NCBI GenBank assembly: GCA_024226105.1
Contig: JAAELZ010000738.1
Coordinates: 1-5,781, forward strand
Source: Pseudomonadota bacterium
GTDB lineage: Bacteria > Pseudomonadota > Gammaproteobacteria > Arenicellales > Poriferihabitantaceae
Direction of reading: 5' to 3'
Length of the DNA: 5,781 nucleotides
Of this stretch, positions 1 through 5,781 are shown piece by piece (the first letter of the stretch is position 1; every line of letters begins with the position of its first letter). The position numbers and the translations under genes are program-made. The notes below the pieces were generated by a model that was not told where the DNA came from, made no database searches, and was given only the letters and a program-made list of their open reading frames with translations.

Positions 1-2720
1 CGTTGTATATTGGCTTTGGCTTTTTCGATTTCCTTGCCAAGTCGCGCAAGCTCCGCATCCTTGTCAATCAGGCCCGCCAGGGGAATCAGAACCTTTAAGT
101 CGCCGATCAGGGCTACGGCCGACTCCGGCGCTTTGCTTTCATCGTCCAGCACCGTTACCCGGCTTACCCGCCCGACAAACTTTAACAGGTTCAAATGCGT
201 CTCGACCGCGCCCCTGTCTGCCTCTGAAGCATTCACAAGATAAACCTCCAGCAACTTGCCCGGCGCGATATCCATTTCCCCACGAATTTTGCGTATGCTC
301 AGAATAAATTCCTGCACCCATTTAATACCCGCCTCAGCTTCGGGATTAATTTTTTCAGTTTGCGCGACCGGGAAGGCCTCCAGCATGATGGTGCCCGCCT
401 CTTTGCCGGCCAGAGGGGCGACCTTGTGCCAGATTTCTTCAGTAATAAAAGGCATCACCGGGTGCGCCAGTCGCATCGCCGTTTCCAGCACACGCACCAG
501 GGTTCGGCGCGTGCCCGCTTTGATATCGGCCGGGGTATCATCACTGTTTAATACCGGTTTGCACAATTCCAGGTACCAGTCGCAATACTCGTTCCAGACA
601 AACTCATAAATAGCCGTTGCAGAGCGGTCAAAGCGATAGCTTTCAAAACCGCGCGTTACTTCAGCTTCGGCATGTTGCAGTCGGGAAATGATCCACTTAT
701 CCACCAGTGTCAGCCGGTAATTATCATGATTAGTCGCGCAATCTTCACCGTCGGTATTCATCAGCACAAAGCGCGCCGCATTCCAGATTTTATTGCAAAA
801 ATTTCGATAACCTTCGATACGCCCGGTTGAGAAATTGATGTCGCGCCCCGTGGTCGCCATGGCGGCAAAGGTAAAACGCAGGGCATCGGTTCCATAGGCC
901 ACAATACCGTCGGGGAAATCCTCTCTGGTTTGCTGAGCAATCTTTTCACGTAAGTGCGGCTGCATCAAACCCTGGGTACGTTTTTCCAGTAACGCTTCCA
1001 GCTCAATGCCATCGATCAGATCAATCGGATCCAGCACATTTCCCTTGGATTTGGACATCTTCTGGCCGTGTGAATCACGCACCAGGCCGTGGATATAGAC
1101 TTCGTGAAAAGGAATTTCCTCCATGAATACCACGCCCGCCATAATCATGCGCGCCACCCAGAAAAAGATAATGTCAAACCCGGTCACCAGCACACTGGTC
1201 GGGTAGAACTGCTTTAAGCGCCCGGTTTGCTCAGGCCAGCCCAGGGTCGAAAATGGCCACAGCGCGGAACTGAACCAGGTATCCAGTACATCGTCATCCT
1301 GACGCAAGACCAGCCCTGCATCCAGCTGGTATTTTTCCCGCACGGCCTGCTCAGACTCGGCCACGTAGACATTACCCTCTTCATCATACCAGGCCGGAAT
1401 ACGATGCCCCCACCAGATTTGGCGTGAAATGCACCAGTCTTCGATGTTCTCCAGCCACTGGAAATAGGTATTTTCCCAGTTTTCCGGCACAAATTTTATT
1501 TTGCCGTTACGCACCACTTCTATGGAAGGGTCGGTAATCACAGCTTTGCCACCCGGCCTGCCGTCCTGCTGCTGATCTCGGGTTAAATCCACGTACCACT
1601 GATCAGTCAAATACGGTTCCACCACCGCCCCGCTGCGATCCCCGCGCGGCACCATCAGGGTGTGCGCATCGATTTTTTCAATCAAATTCTGCGCCTGTAA
1701 ATCCTCCACCGCGAGCTTGCGGCAATCGTAACGATCCAGACCCACATATTTCGGGTCGATCAGCTCACCCTCGTCTTCTTCATTGGCACGAATTTGTGCA
1801 TTATCGTTAAAAATATTGATCAGGCCGGCGTGTTTTTGTGCCTGCATTTCGGCGCTGTGCCGGTGCCGTTTCCAGACTTGATAGTCGTTAAAATCATGCG
1901 CCGGAGTAATTTTTACGCAGCCCGTGCCAAACGCCGGATCTACGTATTCGTCTTTAATGATCGGGATAACACGATTCGTCAGCGGCAGACGAACCGATTT
2001 ACCCGCCAGCTTCGTAAAACGCTCATCATCCGGATGCACCGCCACCGCCGCATCACCCAGCAAGGTTTCCGGGCGCGTGGTCGCAACCACCAGAAATTCA
2101 TCACTGTCAACAATCGGGTAGCGAATGTGCCACATCGAGCCCTGCTCTTCCTCGGAAATCACTTCCAGGTCAGACAAGGCGGTATGCAGCACCGGGTCCC
2201 AGTTCACCAGGCGCTTGCCACGATAAATAATACCCATATCGTGCAGGCGTACGAACACTTCTTTTACCGCATCGCTCAAGCCTTCGTCCATGGTAAAGCG
2301 CTCGTGCTCCCAGTCAACGGAAGCACCCATACGGCGCAGTTGTCTGGTAATCGTGCCGCCCGATTCGGCTTTCCACTGCCACACCTTCTCGGTAAACGCT
2401 TCGCGCCCGTAATCATGGCGAGTCTTGCCTTCCTGATTGATCAGGCGTTCGACCACCATCTGGGTTGCGATGCCGGCATGATCCATGCCTGGCTGCCAGA
2501 GTGTATTGTCGCCTTTCATACGGTGAAAACGAATCAGCGTATCCATGATGGTATCCTGAAACGCGTGCCCCATGTGCAGCCTTCCGGTGACATTGGGGGG
2601 CGGAATCATAATGCAGTAGGGATCGCCCTGGCCGGAGGGCTCAAAATGGCCCTGATCTTCCCAGTAGTGGTACCAGTTTTGTTCGATTTCGGCAGGTTGG
2701 TAGGATTTTGCGAGGCTCAT
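1..2720 (-). CDS. valS: Valyl-tRNA synthetase (ValS), C-terminus cut by window edge
   Basis: Cytoplasmic class Ia aminoacyl-tRNA synthetase that charges tRNA-Val with valine using ATP and edits misactivated threonine. The minus-strand frame is open from ATG at 2720 to the window edge, giving 906 codons. E. coli ValS is about 951 residues, so roughly 45 are missing. Visible landmarks: HIGH-type motif HMGH at residues 49-52 inside PPPNVTGRLHMGHAF; editing-domain motifs TTRPET from residue 214 and PAHDFNDY with His275-Asp276; WCISRQIWWGHRIPAWY; KMSKS at 554-558; anticodon-binding domain with LAHPVMPFITEEIW; start of the C-terminal coiled-coil tRNA arm (GLIDKDAELARLGKEI). A GRPGG segment at 387-391 lies in a short insertion compared with E. 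coli from memory. The start aligns with the E. coli N-terminus, and an in-frame TAA lies 24 bases upstream with no other ATG or GTG between. No good Shine-Dalgarno sequence precedes it. It follows holC by 51 bases. Confidence 0.98.
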   Translation of the reverse strand, partial: MSLAKSYQPAEIEQNWYHYWEDQGHFEPSGQGDPYCIMIPPPNVTGRLHMGHAFQDTIMDTLIRFHRMKGDNTLWQPGMDHAGIATQMVVERLINQEGKTRHDYGREAFTEKVWQWKAESGGTITRQLRRMGASVDWEHERFTMDEGLSDAVKEVFVRLHDMGIIYRGKRLVNWDPVLHTALSDLEVISEEEQGSMWHIRYPIVDSDEFLVVATTRPETLLGDAAVAVHPDDERFTKLAGKSVRLPLTNRVIPIIKDEYVDPAFGTGCVKITPAHDFNDYQVWKRHRHSAEMQAQKHAGLINIFNDNAQIRANEEDEGELIDPKYVGLDRYDCRKLAVEDLQAQNLIEKIDAHTLMVPRGDRSGAVVEPYLTDQWYVDLTRDQQQDGRPGGKAVITDPSIEVVRNGKIKFVPENWENTYFQWLENIEDWCISRQIWWGHRIPAWYDEEGNVYVAESEQAVREKYQLDAGLVLRQDDDVLDTWFSSALWPFSTLGWPEQTGRLKQFYPTSVLVTGFDIIFFWVARMIMAGVVFMEEIPFHEVYIHGLVRDSHGQKMSKSKGNVLDPIDLIDGIELEALLEKRTQGLMQPHLREKIAQQTREDFPDGIVAYGTDALRFTFAAMATTGRDINFSTGRIEGYRNFCNKIWNAARFVLMNTDGEDCATNHDNYRLTLVDKWIISRLQHAEAEVTRGFESYRFDRSATAIYEFVWNEYCDWYLELCKPVLNSDDTPADIKAGTRRTLVRVLETAMRLAHPVMPFITEEIWHKVAPLAGKEAGTIMLEAFPVAQTEKINPEAEAGIKWVQEFILSIRKIRGEMDIAPGKLLEVYLVNASEADRGAVETHLNLLKFVGRVSRVTVLDDESKAPESAVALIGDLKVLIPLAGLIDKDAELARLGKEIEKAKANIQ

Positions 2721-2750
2721 TACGTCTATCAGATATAAGATTTAAAGGAG

Positions 2751-2768
2751 ATGCCCGAAGAGAGGCAT
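2751..2768 (-). repeat. Small inverted repeat in the holC-valS gap
   Basis: Read on the minus strand, ATGCC and GGCAT can form a 5-bp stem around an 8-base loop (TCTCTTCG), starting 3 bases after the holC stop codon. It is followed by CTCCTTTAAAT rather than a clean run of T, so it is not a convincing terminator. It might be a weak attenuator or mRNA-processing structure between holC and valS, but a stem this short may be chance. Confidence 0.2.
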
Positions 2769-2771
2769 GGC

Positions 2772-3215
2772 TTAATTCAGCCGAATTTCGTGTAAATTTT
2801 GTTCCGCACCGGCTGCCCGCCAGGCAGCATAGCGCTTTCGAGCGGCATTTTTATGTGCCGGGTCTGAAGAAACCAGCTCAGCAACGCGCTCAAACTGGTC
2901 TCCCTGAGGCGTTTCTTCCGTTTGCATGTTGACCAGCATATCAAAACCTTGCGGGTTGCTAAGGGTGTGGCCAATAGAGATTTTTGTCAGTGGGTCGGCC
3001 GCTTCAGCGCTCTGGGCCAACGCATGCGGTATAAAATTGGCATCAGAAGAAGTCCATAGCAGAGTATCCAGGAGCTGTGACTGGGCAGGCGAACCGGTTA
3101 AAACAAATATGCGCAGACCTGCCTGACAGGCCTTATTCAACAGGCGACAGGTATAGTGTGCAATCGCCTGTGGCTCTGCCTGATCCAGCAGGTAATAATC
3201 GACCCGCGATGTCAT
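2772..3215 (-). CDS. holC: DNA polymerase III chi subunit (HolC)
   Basis: Chi is an accessory subunit of the DNA polymerase III clamp loader. It pairs with psi (HolD) and binds the C-terminal tail of single-stranded DNA-binding protein, linking the replisome to SSB-coated lagging-strand template. The 147-residue product is the same length as E. coli HolC. Family features visible: the N-terminal beta strand ending YYLLD (residues 7-11), the central segment LDTLLW followed by FIPHALA, the hydrophobic strand GFDMLVNM, and the C-terminal RKRYAAWRAAG matching the E. coli RERYKAYRVAG region. Position between pepA and valS is the usual gammaproteobacterial place. The only plausible start is ATG at 3215: upstream the frame is open to a TAG without another ATG or GTG. 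The Shine-Dalgarno is poor (CTGGGATC directly before ATG), fitting a low-abundance replisome protein, though that link is inference. Confidence 0.93.
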   Translation of the reverse strand: MTSRVDYYLLDQAEPQAIAHYTCRLLNKACQAGLRIFVLTGSPAQSQLLDTLLWTSSDANFIPHALAQSAEAADPLTKISIGHTLSNPQGFDMLVNMQTEETPQGDQFERVAELVSSDPAHKNAARKRYAAWRAAGAEQNLHEIRLN

Positions 3216-3248
3216 GATCCCAGGGGAACTCTGATTAAATCCGGGCGA

Positions 3249-3274
3249 AGCAGATTGTGGCTGAAAAATCTGCT
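3249..3274 (-). repeat. Perfect 8-bp hairpin in the holC leader
   Basis: AGCAGATT and AATCTGCT are exact reverse complements flanking a 10-base loop. The structure ends 33 bases before the holC ATG. No T run follows in either direction, so it is not an intrinsic terminator. It could be an operator, an mRNA stability element or a translational control structure. The 5' arm overlaps an ATAGCA that can pair instead with TGCTAT of the neighbouring repeat at 3296-3310. Confidence 0.4.
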
Positions 3275-3295
3275 ATCAAGGCATAAATCACACAA

Positions 3296-3310
3296 AATAG
3301 CACCGCTATT
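3296..3310. repeat. Perfect 6-bp inverted repeat in the pepA-holC gap
   Basis: AATAGC and GCTATT are exact reverse complements separated by three bases. On the minus strand the hairpin is followed by TTGTGTG, too broken a T tract for a confident terminator. It lies 61 bases after the pepA stop codon. It may mark weak termination or processing between pepA and holC, or be a protein-binding site. The same bases hold a loose extended -10 (TGCTATTTT on minus), so the role is uncertain. Confidence 0.3.
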
Positions 3311-3371
3311 GCGTAGATTTAAAACGCCGAGGGCAGGGTTTTGAGGCGCCGGATGTGAGTTCATGGTTTGA

Positions 3372-4904
3372 TCAGTGCTTCCCCAGGTTGTCGAGCAAAT
3401 ACTGCATCAACAAGCCAACCGGGCGGCCCGTGGCGCCTTTCGACGACCCGCTCTTCCAGGCGGTACCGGCGATATCCAGGTGCGCCCACTTGTAATCTTC
3501 AGCAAAACGCTGCAAAAAGCAGGCCGCCGTGACGGCACCGGCAAATCGCCCGCCTATGTTTGCCAGATCGGCGAAATTGCTCTTCAGCTGTTGCTGGTAT
3601 TCCTCCCAGACAGGTAAACGCCAGGCGCGATCACCCACCGTATCACCCGCCGCCAACAGTGCCTCAGCGAGTGCATCGTCATTACTAAACAGTCCACTTG
3701 CCTGCTGGCCGAGTGCGACCATGCAGGCACCGGTCAAGGTTGCAATATCGATCACCACGGCAGGTTTAAACTTCTCAACGTAGGTCAACGCATCACACAA
3801 TATCAGCCGGCCTTCAGCGTCGGTATTGAGAATTTCAATGGTCAGGCCTTTCATGCTGGTGACCACATCACCGGGTTTATTCGCCGCACCATCCGGCAGG
3901 TTTTCACTGCTTGCCACCACGCCCACAACATTGACCGGCAGCTTCAACTCACCCAGCGCGCGCATCACACCCAATACGCTCGCACCGCCGCACATATCGT
4001 ATTTCATCTCATCCATGGCCGCTGCCGGTTTGATGGAAATGCCCCCGGCATCGAAGGTCAAACCCTTGCCGACCAGCACCACAGGGGCCTGGCCTTTGTC
4101 GCCACCATTGTATTCCAGGGTAATGAGTTTGGCGGGTTCACGGCTGCCTTTGGAGACTGACAGCAAGGCGCCCATACCCAGTTTTTTCATCTTCGCCTCA
4201 TCCAGCACGGTAACCGGCATGGCGTATTTCCTGCCAATTGCCCGGGCCGTCTTGGCCAGATAGGTCGGCGTGCATACATTGCCCGGCATATTTGCCAGAT
4301 TTTTAGTCAGATTCGTGCCTTCACCTATCGCCTGCCCAATTGCCACGTGGCGTTGCACCGCCCCTTTGTCTTTTTCATTTTCAATCAATAAAGTGAATTT
4401 TGCAGGCGCTTTGGTTTTTTCCCGGCTGTTCTTTTTTTCCACTTCACCTTTTGTTTCGATATAACAATACTGGTTCGCGTAGGCTGCTTCAACCAGTAAC
4501 TGAGTGAATTGCGCCTGCTCATCAAGCGGGTCATCAGCATCCGGTCCGGCAAAATCTGCCGGAGATACAGCCACCTGCTCTATCTTGCGCCGCGACAGGC
4601 TGGACATGATGTGCCCGAGCAGTTTGCGCGTTTTGGCTTTCGTCAGCTTTTCAACATCACCCAGGCCCACCACCATCAACTGCTTGCAGTTCATGCCATA
4701 GGGCTCAAACAGAACATCGATATGTTCCCGACTCGCATCCAGCTGCTTACGTTTAATCAAGCCACTCAGGTTTTTGTCACAAGCTGTGTCAACGGCTTGT
4801 CCAAAGGAAGAAAGTACGATTGACTTCTTTTGCTGCCTGACAAATATAATCAAGCAAGTTTCGTCTATCTCATTGACGGGTTGACGGGTAACTGAAAACT
4901 TCAT
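3372..4904 (-). CDS. pepA: Cytosol (leucyl) aminopeptidase PepA, M17 family
   Basis: Cytoplasmic two-metal M17 aminopeptidase that removes N-terminal residues, preferably leucine, from peptides; it works as a hexamer. In E. coli the same protein (also XerB/CarP) binds DNA, aiding Xer recombination at ColE1 cer and repressing carAB; whether this one does is not visible. The product from ATG 4904 is 510 residues (E. coli 503). The N-terminal domain spans about 1-165, with a lysine-rich linker near 152-168, then the catalytic domain. Metal and catalytic residues are all present: Lys280 and Asp285 in VGKGLTFDAGGISIKP, Lys292, Asp303 in MKYDMCGG, and Asp362, Glu364, Arg366 in the signature NTDAEGRL. 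A TTG six codons upstream (4922) keeps the frame open, but GGAG at 4913-4910 sits 5 bases before the ATG, and MKFSVT matches E. coli MEFSVK, so ATG is chosen. It is the first gene of the minus-strand group. Confidence 0.98.
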   Translation of the reverse strand: MKFSVTRQPVNEIDETCLIIFVRQQKKSIVLSSFGQAVDTACDKNLSGLIKRKQLDASREHIDVLFEPYGMNCKQLMVVGLGDVEKLTKAKTRKLLGHIMSSLSRRKIEQVAVSPADFAGPDADDPLDEQAQFTQLLVEAAYANQYCYIETKGEVEKKNSREKTKAPAKFTLLIENEKDKGAVQRHVAIGQAIGEGTNLTKNLANMPGNVCTPTYLAKTARAIGRKYAMPVTVLDEAKMKKLGMGALLSVSKGSREPAKLITLEYNGGDKGQAPVVLVGKGLTFDAGGISIKPAAAMDEMKYDMCGGASVLGVMRALGELKLPVNVVGVVASSENLPDGAANKPGDVVTSMKGLTIEILNTDAEGRLILCDALTYVEKFKPAVVIDIATLTGACMVALGQQASGLFSNDDALAEALLAAGDTVGDRAWRLPVWEEYQQQLKSNFADLANIGGRFAGAVTAACFLQRFAEDYKWAHLDIAGTAWKSGSSKGATGRPVGLLMQYLLDNLGKH

Positions 4905-4909
4905 GAATT

Positions 4910-4914
4910 CTCCA
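4910..4914 (-). promoter_or_regulatory. Ribosome binding site of pepA
   Basis: TGGAG on the minus strand lies 5 bases before ATG at 4904. It decides the start: it falls inside the extension that a TTG start at 4922 would give, so the shorter reading frame is preferred. Confidence 0.8.
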
Positions 4915-4939
4915 GGCTGCAAATTCCAAATGTGACAAT

Positions 4940-4958
4940 GATTGAGGTAAAATCAATC
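4940..4958. repeat. Second hairpin in the pepA leader
   Basis: GATTGA and TCAATC are exact reverse complements around a 7-base loop. The hairpin lies 35 bases upstream of the pepA ATG and overlaps by two bases the AACCCGA (minus strand, 4963-4957) that can pair with the terminator-like hairpin at 4978-5005. The two structures could therefore compete. Alternatively, the palindrome may be an operator for a dimeric DNA-binding protein. Confidence 0.35.
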
Positions 4959-4977
4959 GGGTTAGCGGGTGTTTATT

Positions 4978-5005
4978 AAAACCCGACGGCGGCTCGGGGG
5001 TTTTT
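4978..5005. terminator. Terminator-like hairpin between pepA and lptF
   Basis: CCCGA and TCGGG form a 5-bp GC-rich stem around a 7-base loop, with AAAA before and TTTT after. On the minus strand the stem is followed directly by TTTTAAT; on the plus strand by GG and five T. It thus looks like an intrinsic terminator in both directions, though no gene ends here: the flanking genes diverge. It would lie about 14-42 bases into a pepA transcript begun at the extended -10 at 5035-5027. Possible roles are an attenuator in the pepA leader, or a block to antisense transcription entering from the pepA side towards lptF. The stem is moderate, so termination strength is uncertain. Confidence 0.5.
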
Positions 5006-5026
5006 AGCATTGCCCAAACAGGCCAA

Positions 5027-5035
5027 ATTATATCA
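5027..5035 (-). promoter_or_regulatory. Extended -10 promoter for pepA(-holC-valS)
   Basis: The minus strand reads TGATATAAT, a perfect TATAAT with the TG of an extended -10, matching the sigma-70 consensus. No good -35 is found at 16-18 bases (AAAGGC at 17), as expected for an extended -10 promoter. Transcription would begin near 5020-5019, giving a leader of about 115 bases before the pepA ATG. This is the strongest promoter-like match in the intergenic region. Confidence 0.6.
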
Positions 5036-5100
5036 AAGAGGCTCGCGCGGCCTTTACATTATTGCGGATAATTAGAGTGAGATTACGTATTTTCAATATC

Positions 5101-5204
5101 ATGGTACAACCCGGGCAGGCAAATGCCGGGCAGAACTCCAAAGATTGGAAATATCGGGCATGATCAATTCACGCTTCCATCCAGTATCAGGGTACAGGCC
5201 GTGA
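5101..5204 (+). other. Two tiny ORFs chained by 4-base overlaps into lptF
   Basis: A 20-codon ORF (ATG 5101, TGA ending 5163) overlaps by ATGA a 14-codon ORF (ATG 5160, TGA ending 5204), which in turn overlaps the lptF GTG at 5201 by GTGA. GGAA 9 bases before the second ATG could serve as its ribosome binding site; the first ORF has none visible. I do not recognise either peptide. Both may be chance, but two coupled junctions in a row are suggestive of translational coupling into lptF. Confidence 0.2.
5110..5130 (+). repeat. GC-rich hairpin and direct repeat in the lptF leader
   Basis: CCCGGGCA can pair with TGCCGGG (7 bp with one bulged G) around a six-base loop. The octamer CCGGGCAG also occurs twice in direct orientation, at 5111-5118 and 5126-5133. 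It lies 71 bases upstream of the lptF start with no T run after it, so it is not a terminator. It may be an operator or a leader RNA structure. Confidence 0.3.
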
Positions 5205-5781
5205 TTATACATCGTGCTTTTGTGCGTGAAGTTCTGCAAACCATCGGCGCCGTCATGGCCATTCTGGTCTCGATCTTTCTAGCTATCCGCGTGGTCAAAA
5301 TCCTTCAGGATGCGGTGGAAGGCGATGTACCGCTGGAAAGCATCTTTACCATTCTGATACTCAAGCTCATCACGCACTTTAACATCATCATTCCACTGGT
5401 CATGTTTGTCTCGGTTTTGCTGGTACAAAACCGCTGGTCACGCGACAATGAAACAATCGTCATCAAAGCCTGTGGCGTGAGCGCTAAAACATTCCTGAAA
5501 CCCGCGTCTATCCTGGTACTGATCATGGGCATCATTACCGGCCTGTTTTCCCTTTATCTTGGCCCGCTATCTGCCCATATCGGCAAAAATATTGAAATTG
5601 ATTTTCGCAACCGCTCAGATATTTCCGGCGTGGTTCCAGGTGTTTTTACCGAAACCCGTAGCGGGCAGGGAGTATATTTTGTCGAAGCATTTAATCAGGA
5701 CATAAAACAATATAAAGATGTTTTTGTCTATAACGGCGGTGAAAAAGAGGGTGTCGTCGTCGCGAATAACGGCTTCAAAAC
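5201..5781 (+). CDS. lptF: LPS export ABC permease LptF, N-terminal part
   Basis: Inner-membrane permease that with LptG and the ATPase LptB2 extracts lipopolysaccharide and passes it to LptC and the periplasmic bridge. The window holds 193 codons; E. coli LptF has 366 residues. Visible: an N-terminal IIHRAFVREVLQ matching E. coli IIIRYLVRETLK; TM1 about residues 11-34; TM2 about 48-75; a cytoplasmic segment NETIVIKACGVS (83-94) like the E. coli EITVMHACGLS coupling region that contacts LptB; TM3 about 99-121; then the start of the periplasmic beta-jellyroll with PGVFTE and VYFVEAF. GTG at 5201 is chosen because it aligns with the E. coli start and has AGGG 8 bases upstream. An in-frame ATG at 5123 would add 26 residues with no family match. 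Divergent from pepA, as in E. coli; lptG would be expected downstream, outside the window. Confidence 0.93.
   Translation, partial: MIIHRAFVREVLQTIGAVMAILVSIFLAIRVVKILQDAVEGDVPLESIFTILILKLITHFNIIIPLVMFVSVLLVQNRWSRDNETIVIKACGVSAKTFLKPASILVLIMGIITGLFSLYLGPLSAHIGKNIEIDFRNRSDISGVVPGVFTETRSGQGVYFVEAFNQDIKQYKDVFVYNGGEKEGVVVANNGFK

Noticed and set aside
1794..2738. A 314-codon open frame on the plus strand, opposite valS
   Set aside because: It is antisense to the conserved catalytic and editing region of ValS, whose frame is fully supported by motifs. The translated product has no recognisable domain and is best explained as a shadow of the valS codons.
3294..3302. Extended -10-like TGCTATTTT (minus strand) as a holC promoter
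   Set aside because: Only four of six -10 bases match and the -35 (TTAAAT) is weak; the bases coincide with a palindrome. Too little to annotate as a promoter.
3316..3345. Possible pepA terminator from AAAAC and GTTTT arms after the pepA stop
   Set aside because: The stem is mostly A-T with an asymmetrical interior, and the GGCG/CGCC alternative has only four pairs with a long loop. It is not a convincing intrinsic terminator, and read-through to holC is plausible.
3826..4263. A 145-codon plus-strand frame opposite pepA
   Set aside because: It lies opposite the PepA catalytic core, where every metal ligand is in place in the minus frame. Its composition is serine- and proline-rich, as expected of a complementary-frame shadow.
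4905..4922. TTG at 4922 as the pepA start
   Set aside because: The ribosome binding site GGAG lies within the added six codons and is well spaced for ATG 4904, and the family N-terminus matches MKFSVT.
5053..5093. Candidate lptF promoter: TTTACA at 5053-5058 or a GATAAT -10 at 5067-5072
   Set aside because: TTTACA has no -10 at 16-18 bases, and GATAAT has no -35 at the right distance and no aligned extended TG. An lptF promoter is probably in this area, but I cannot place it.
5123..5200. In-frame ATG at 5123 as a longer lptF start
   Set aside because: It would add 26 residues with no match to LptF N-termini, which begin just before the first membrane segment, and no ribosome binding site is evident before it. 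GTG 5201 aligns with the E. coli start.
1..5781. A novel defence, mobile or biosynthetic system
   Set aside because: All coding space is taken up by four conserved housekeeping genes in their usual order. No transposase, integrase, CRISPR repeat, tRNA or unusual protein is present.

Overview
The window looks like an ordinary stretch of a gammaproteobacterial chromosome. It carries the pepA-holC-valS group on the minus strand and, divergently on the plus strand, the start of lptF. This order matches the Escherichia coli locus (lptFG divergent from pepA-holC-valS). HolC exists only in a subset of proteobacteria, which supports the assignment. The protein sequences are clearly divergent from the E. 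coli ones, so a non-enteric gammaproteobacterium is likely. Genus cannot be told from the window.

Layout, left to right. Positions 1-2720 (minus) hold valS, valyl-tRNA synthetase, cut at its C-terminus by the window edge. A 51-base gap follows, then holC at 2772-3215 (minus), the chi subunit of DNA polymerase III. A 156-base gap containing two perfect inverted repeats separates it from pepA at 3372-4904 (minus), leucyl aminopeptidase. Positions 4905-5200 form the divergent intergenic region. From 5201 to the end (plus) is lptF, a permease subunit of the LPS exporter, cut at its 3' end.

The gene products do not share one pathway: protein/peptide turnover and DNA-binding regulation (PepA), replication (HolC), translation (ValS) and outer-membrane LPS transport (LptF). 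The three minus-strand genes lie in the same direction with short gaps and are probably at least partly co-transcribed from a promoter upstream of pepA. The best promoter in the window is an extended -10 (TGATATAAT) at 5035-5027, pointing to pepA.

No mobile element, CRISPR array, RNA gene or novel gene cluster was found. What merits a second look is in the non-coding DNA. The pepA leader has a terminator-like hairpin, a competing downstream complement and a possible 46-codon leader ORF, which together resemble an attenuator. The lptF leader has two tiny ORFs chained by 4-base start/stop overlaps into the lptF GTG start. The holC leader has alternative hairpins. All of these regulatory readings are hypotheses drawn from sequence complementarity alone.
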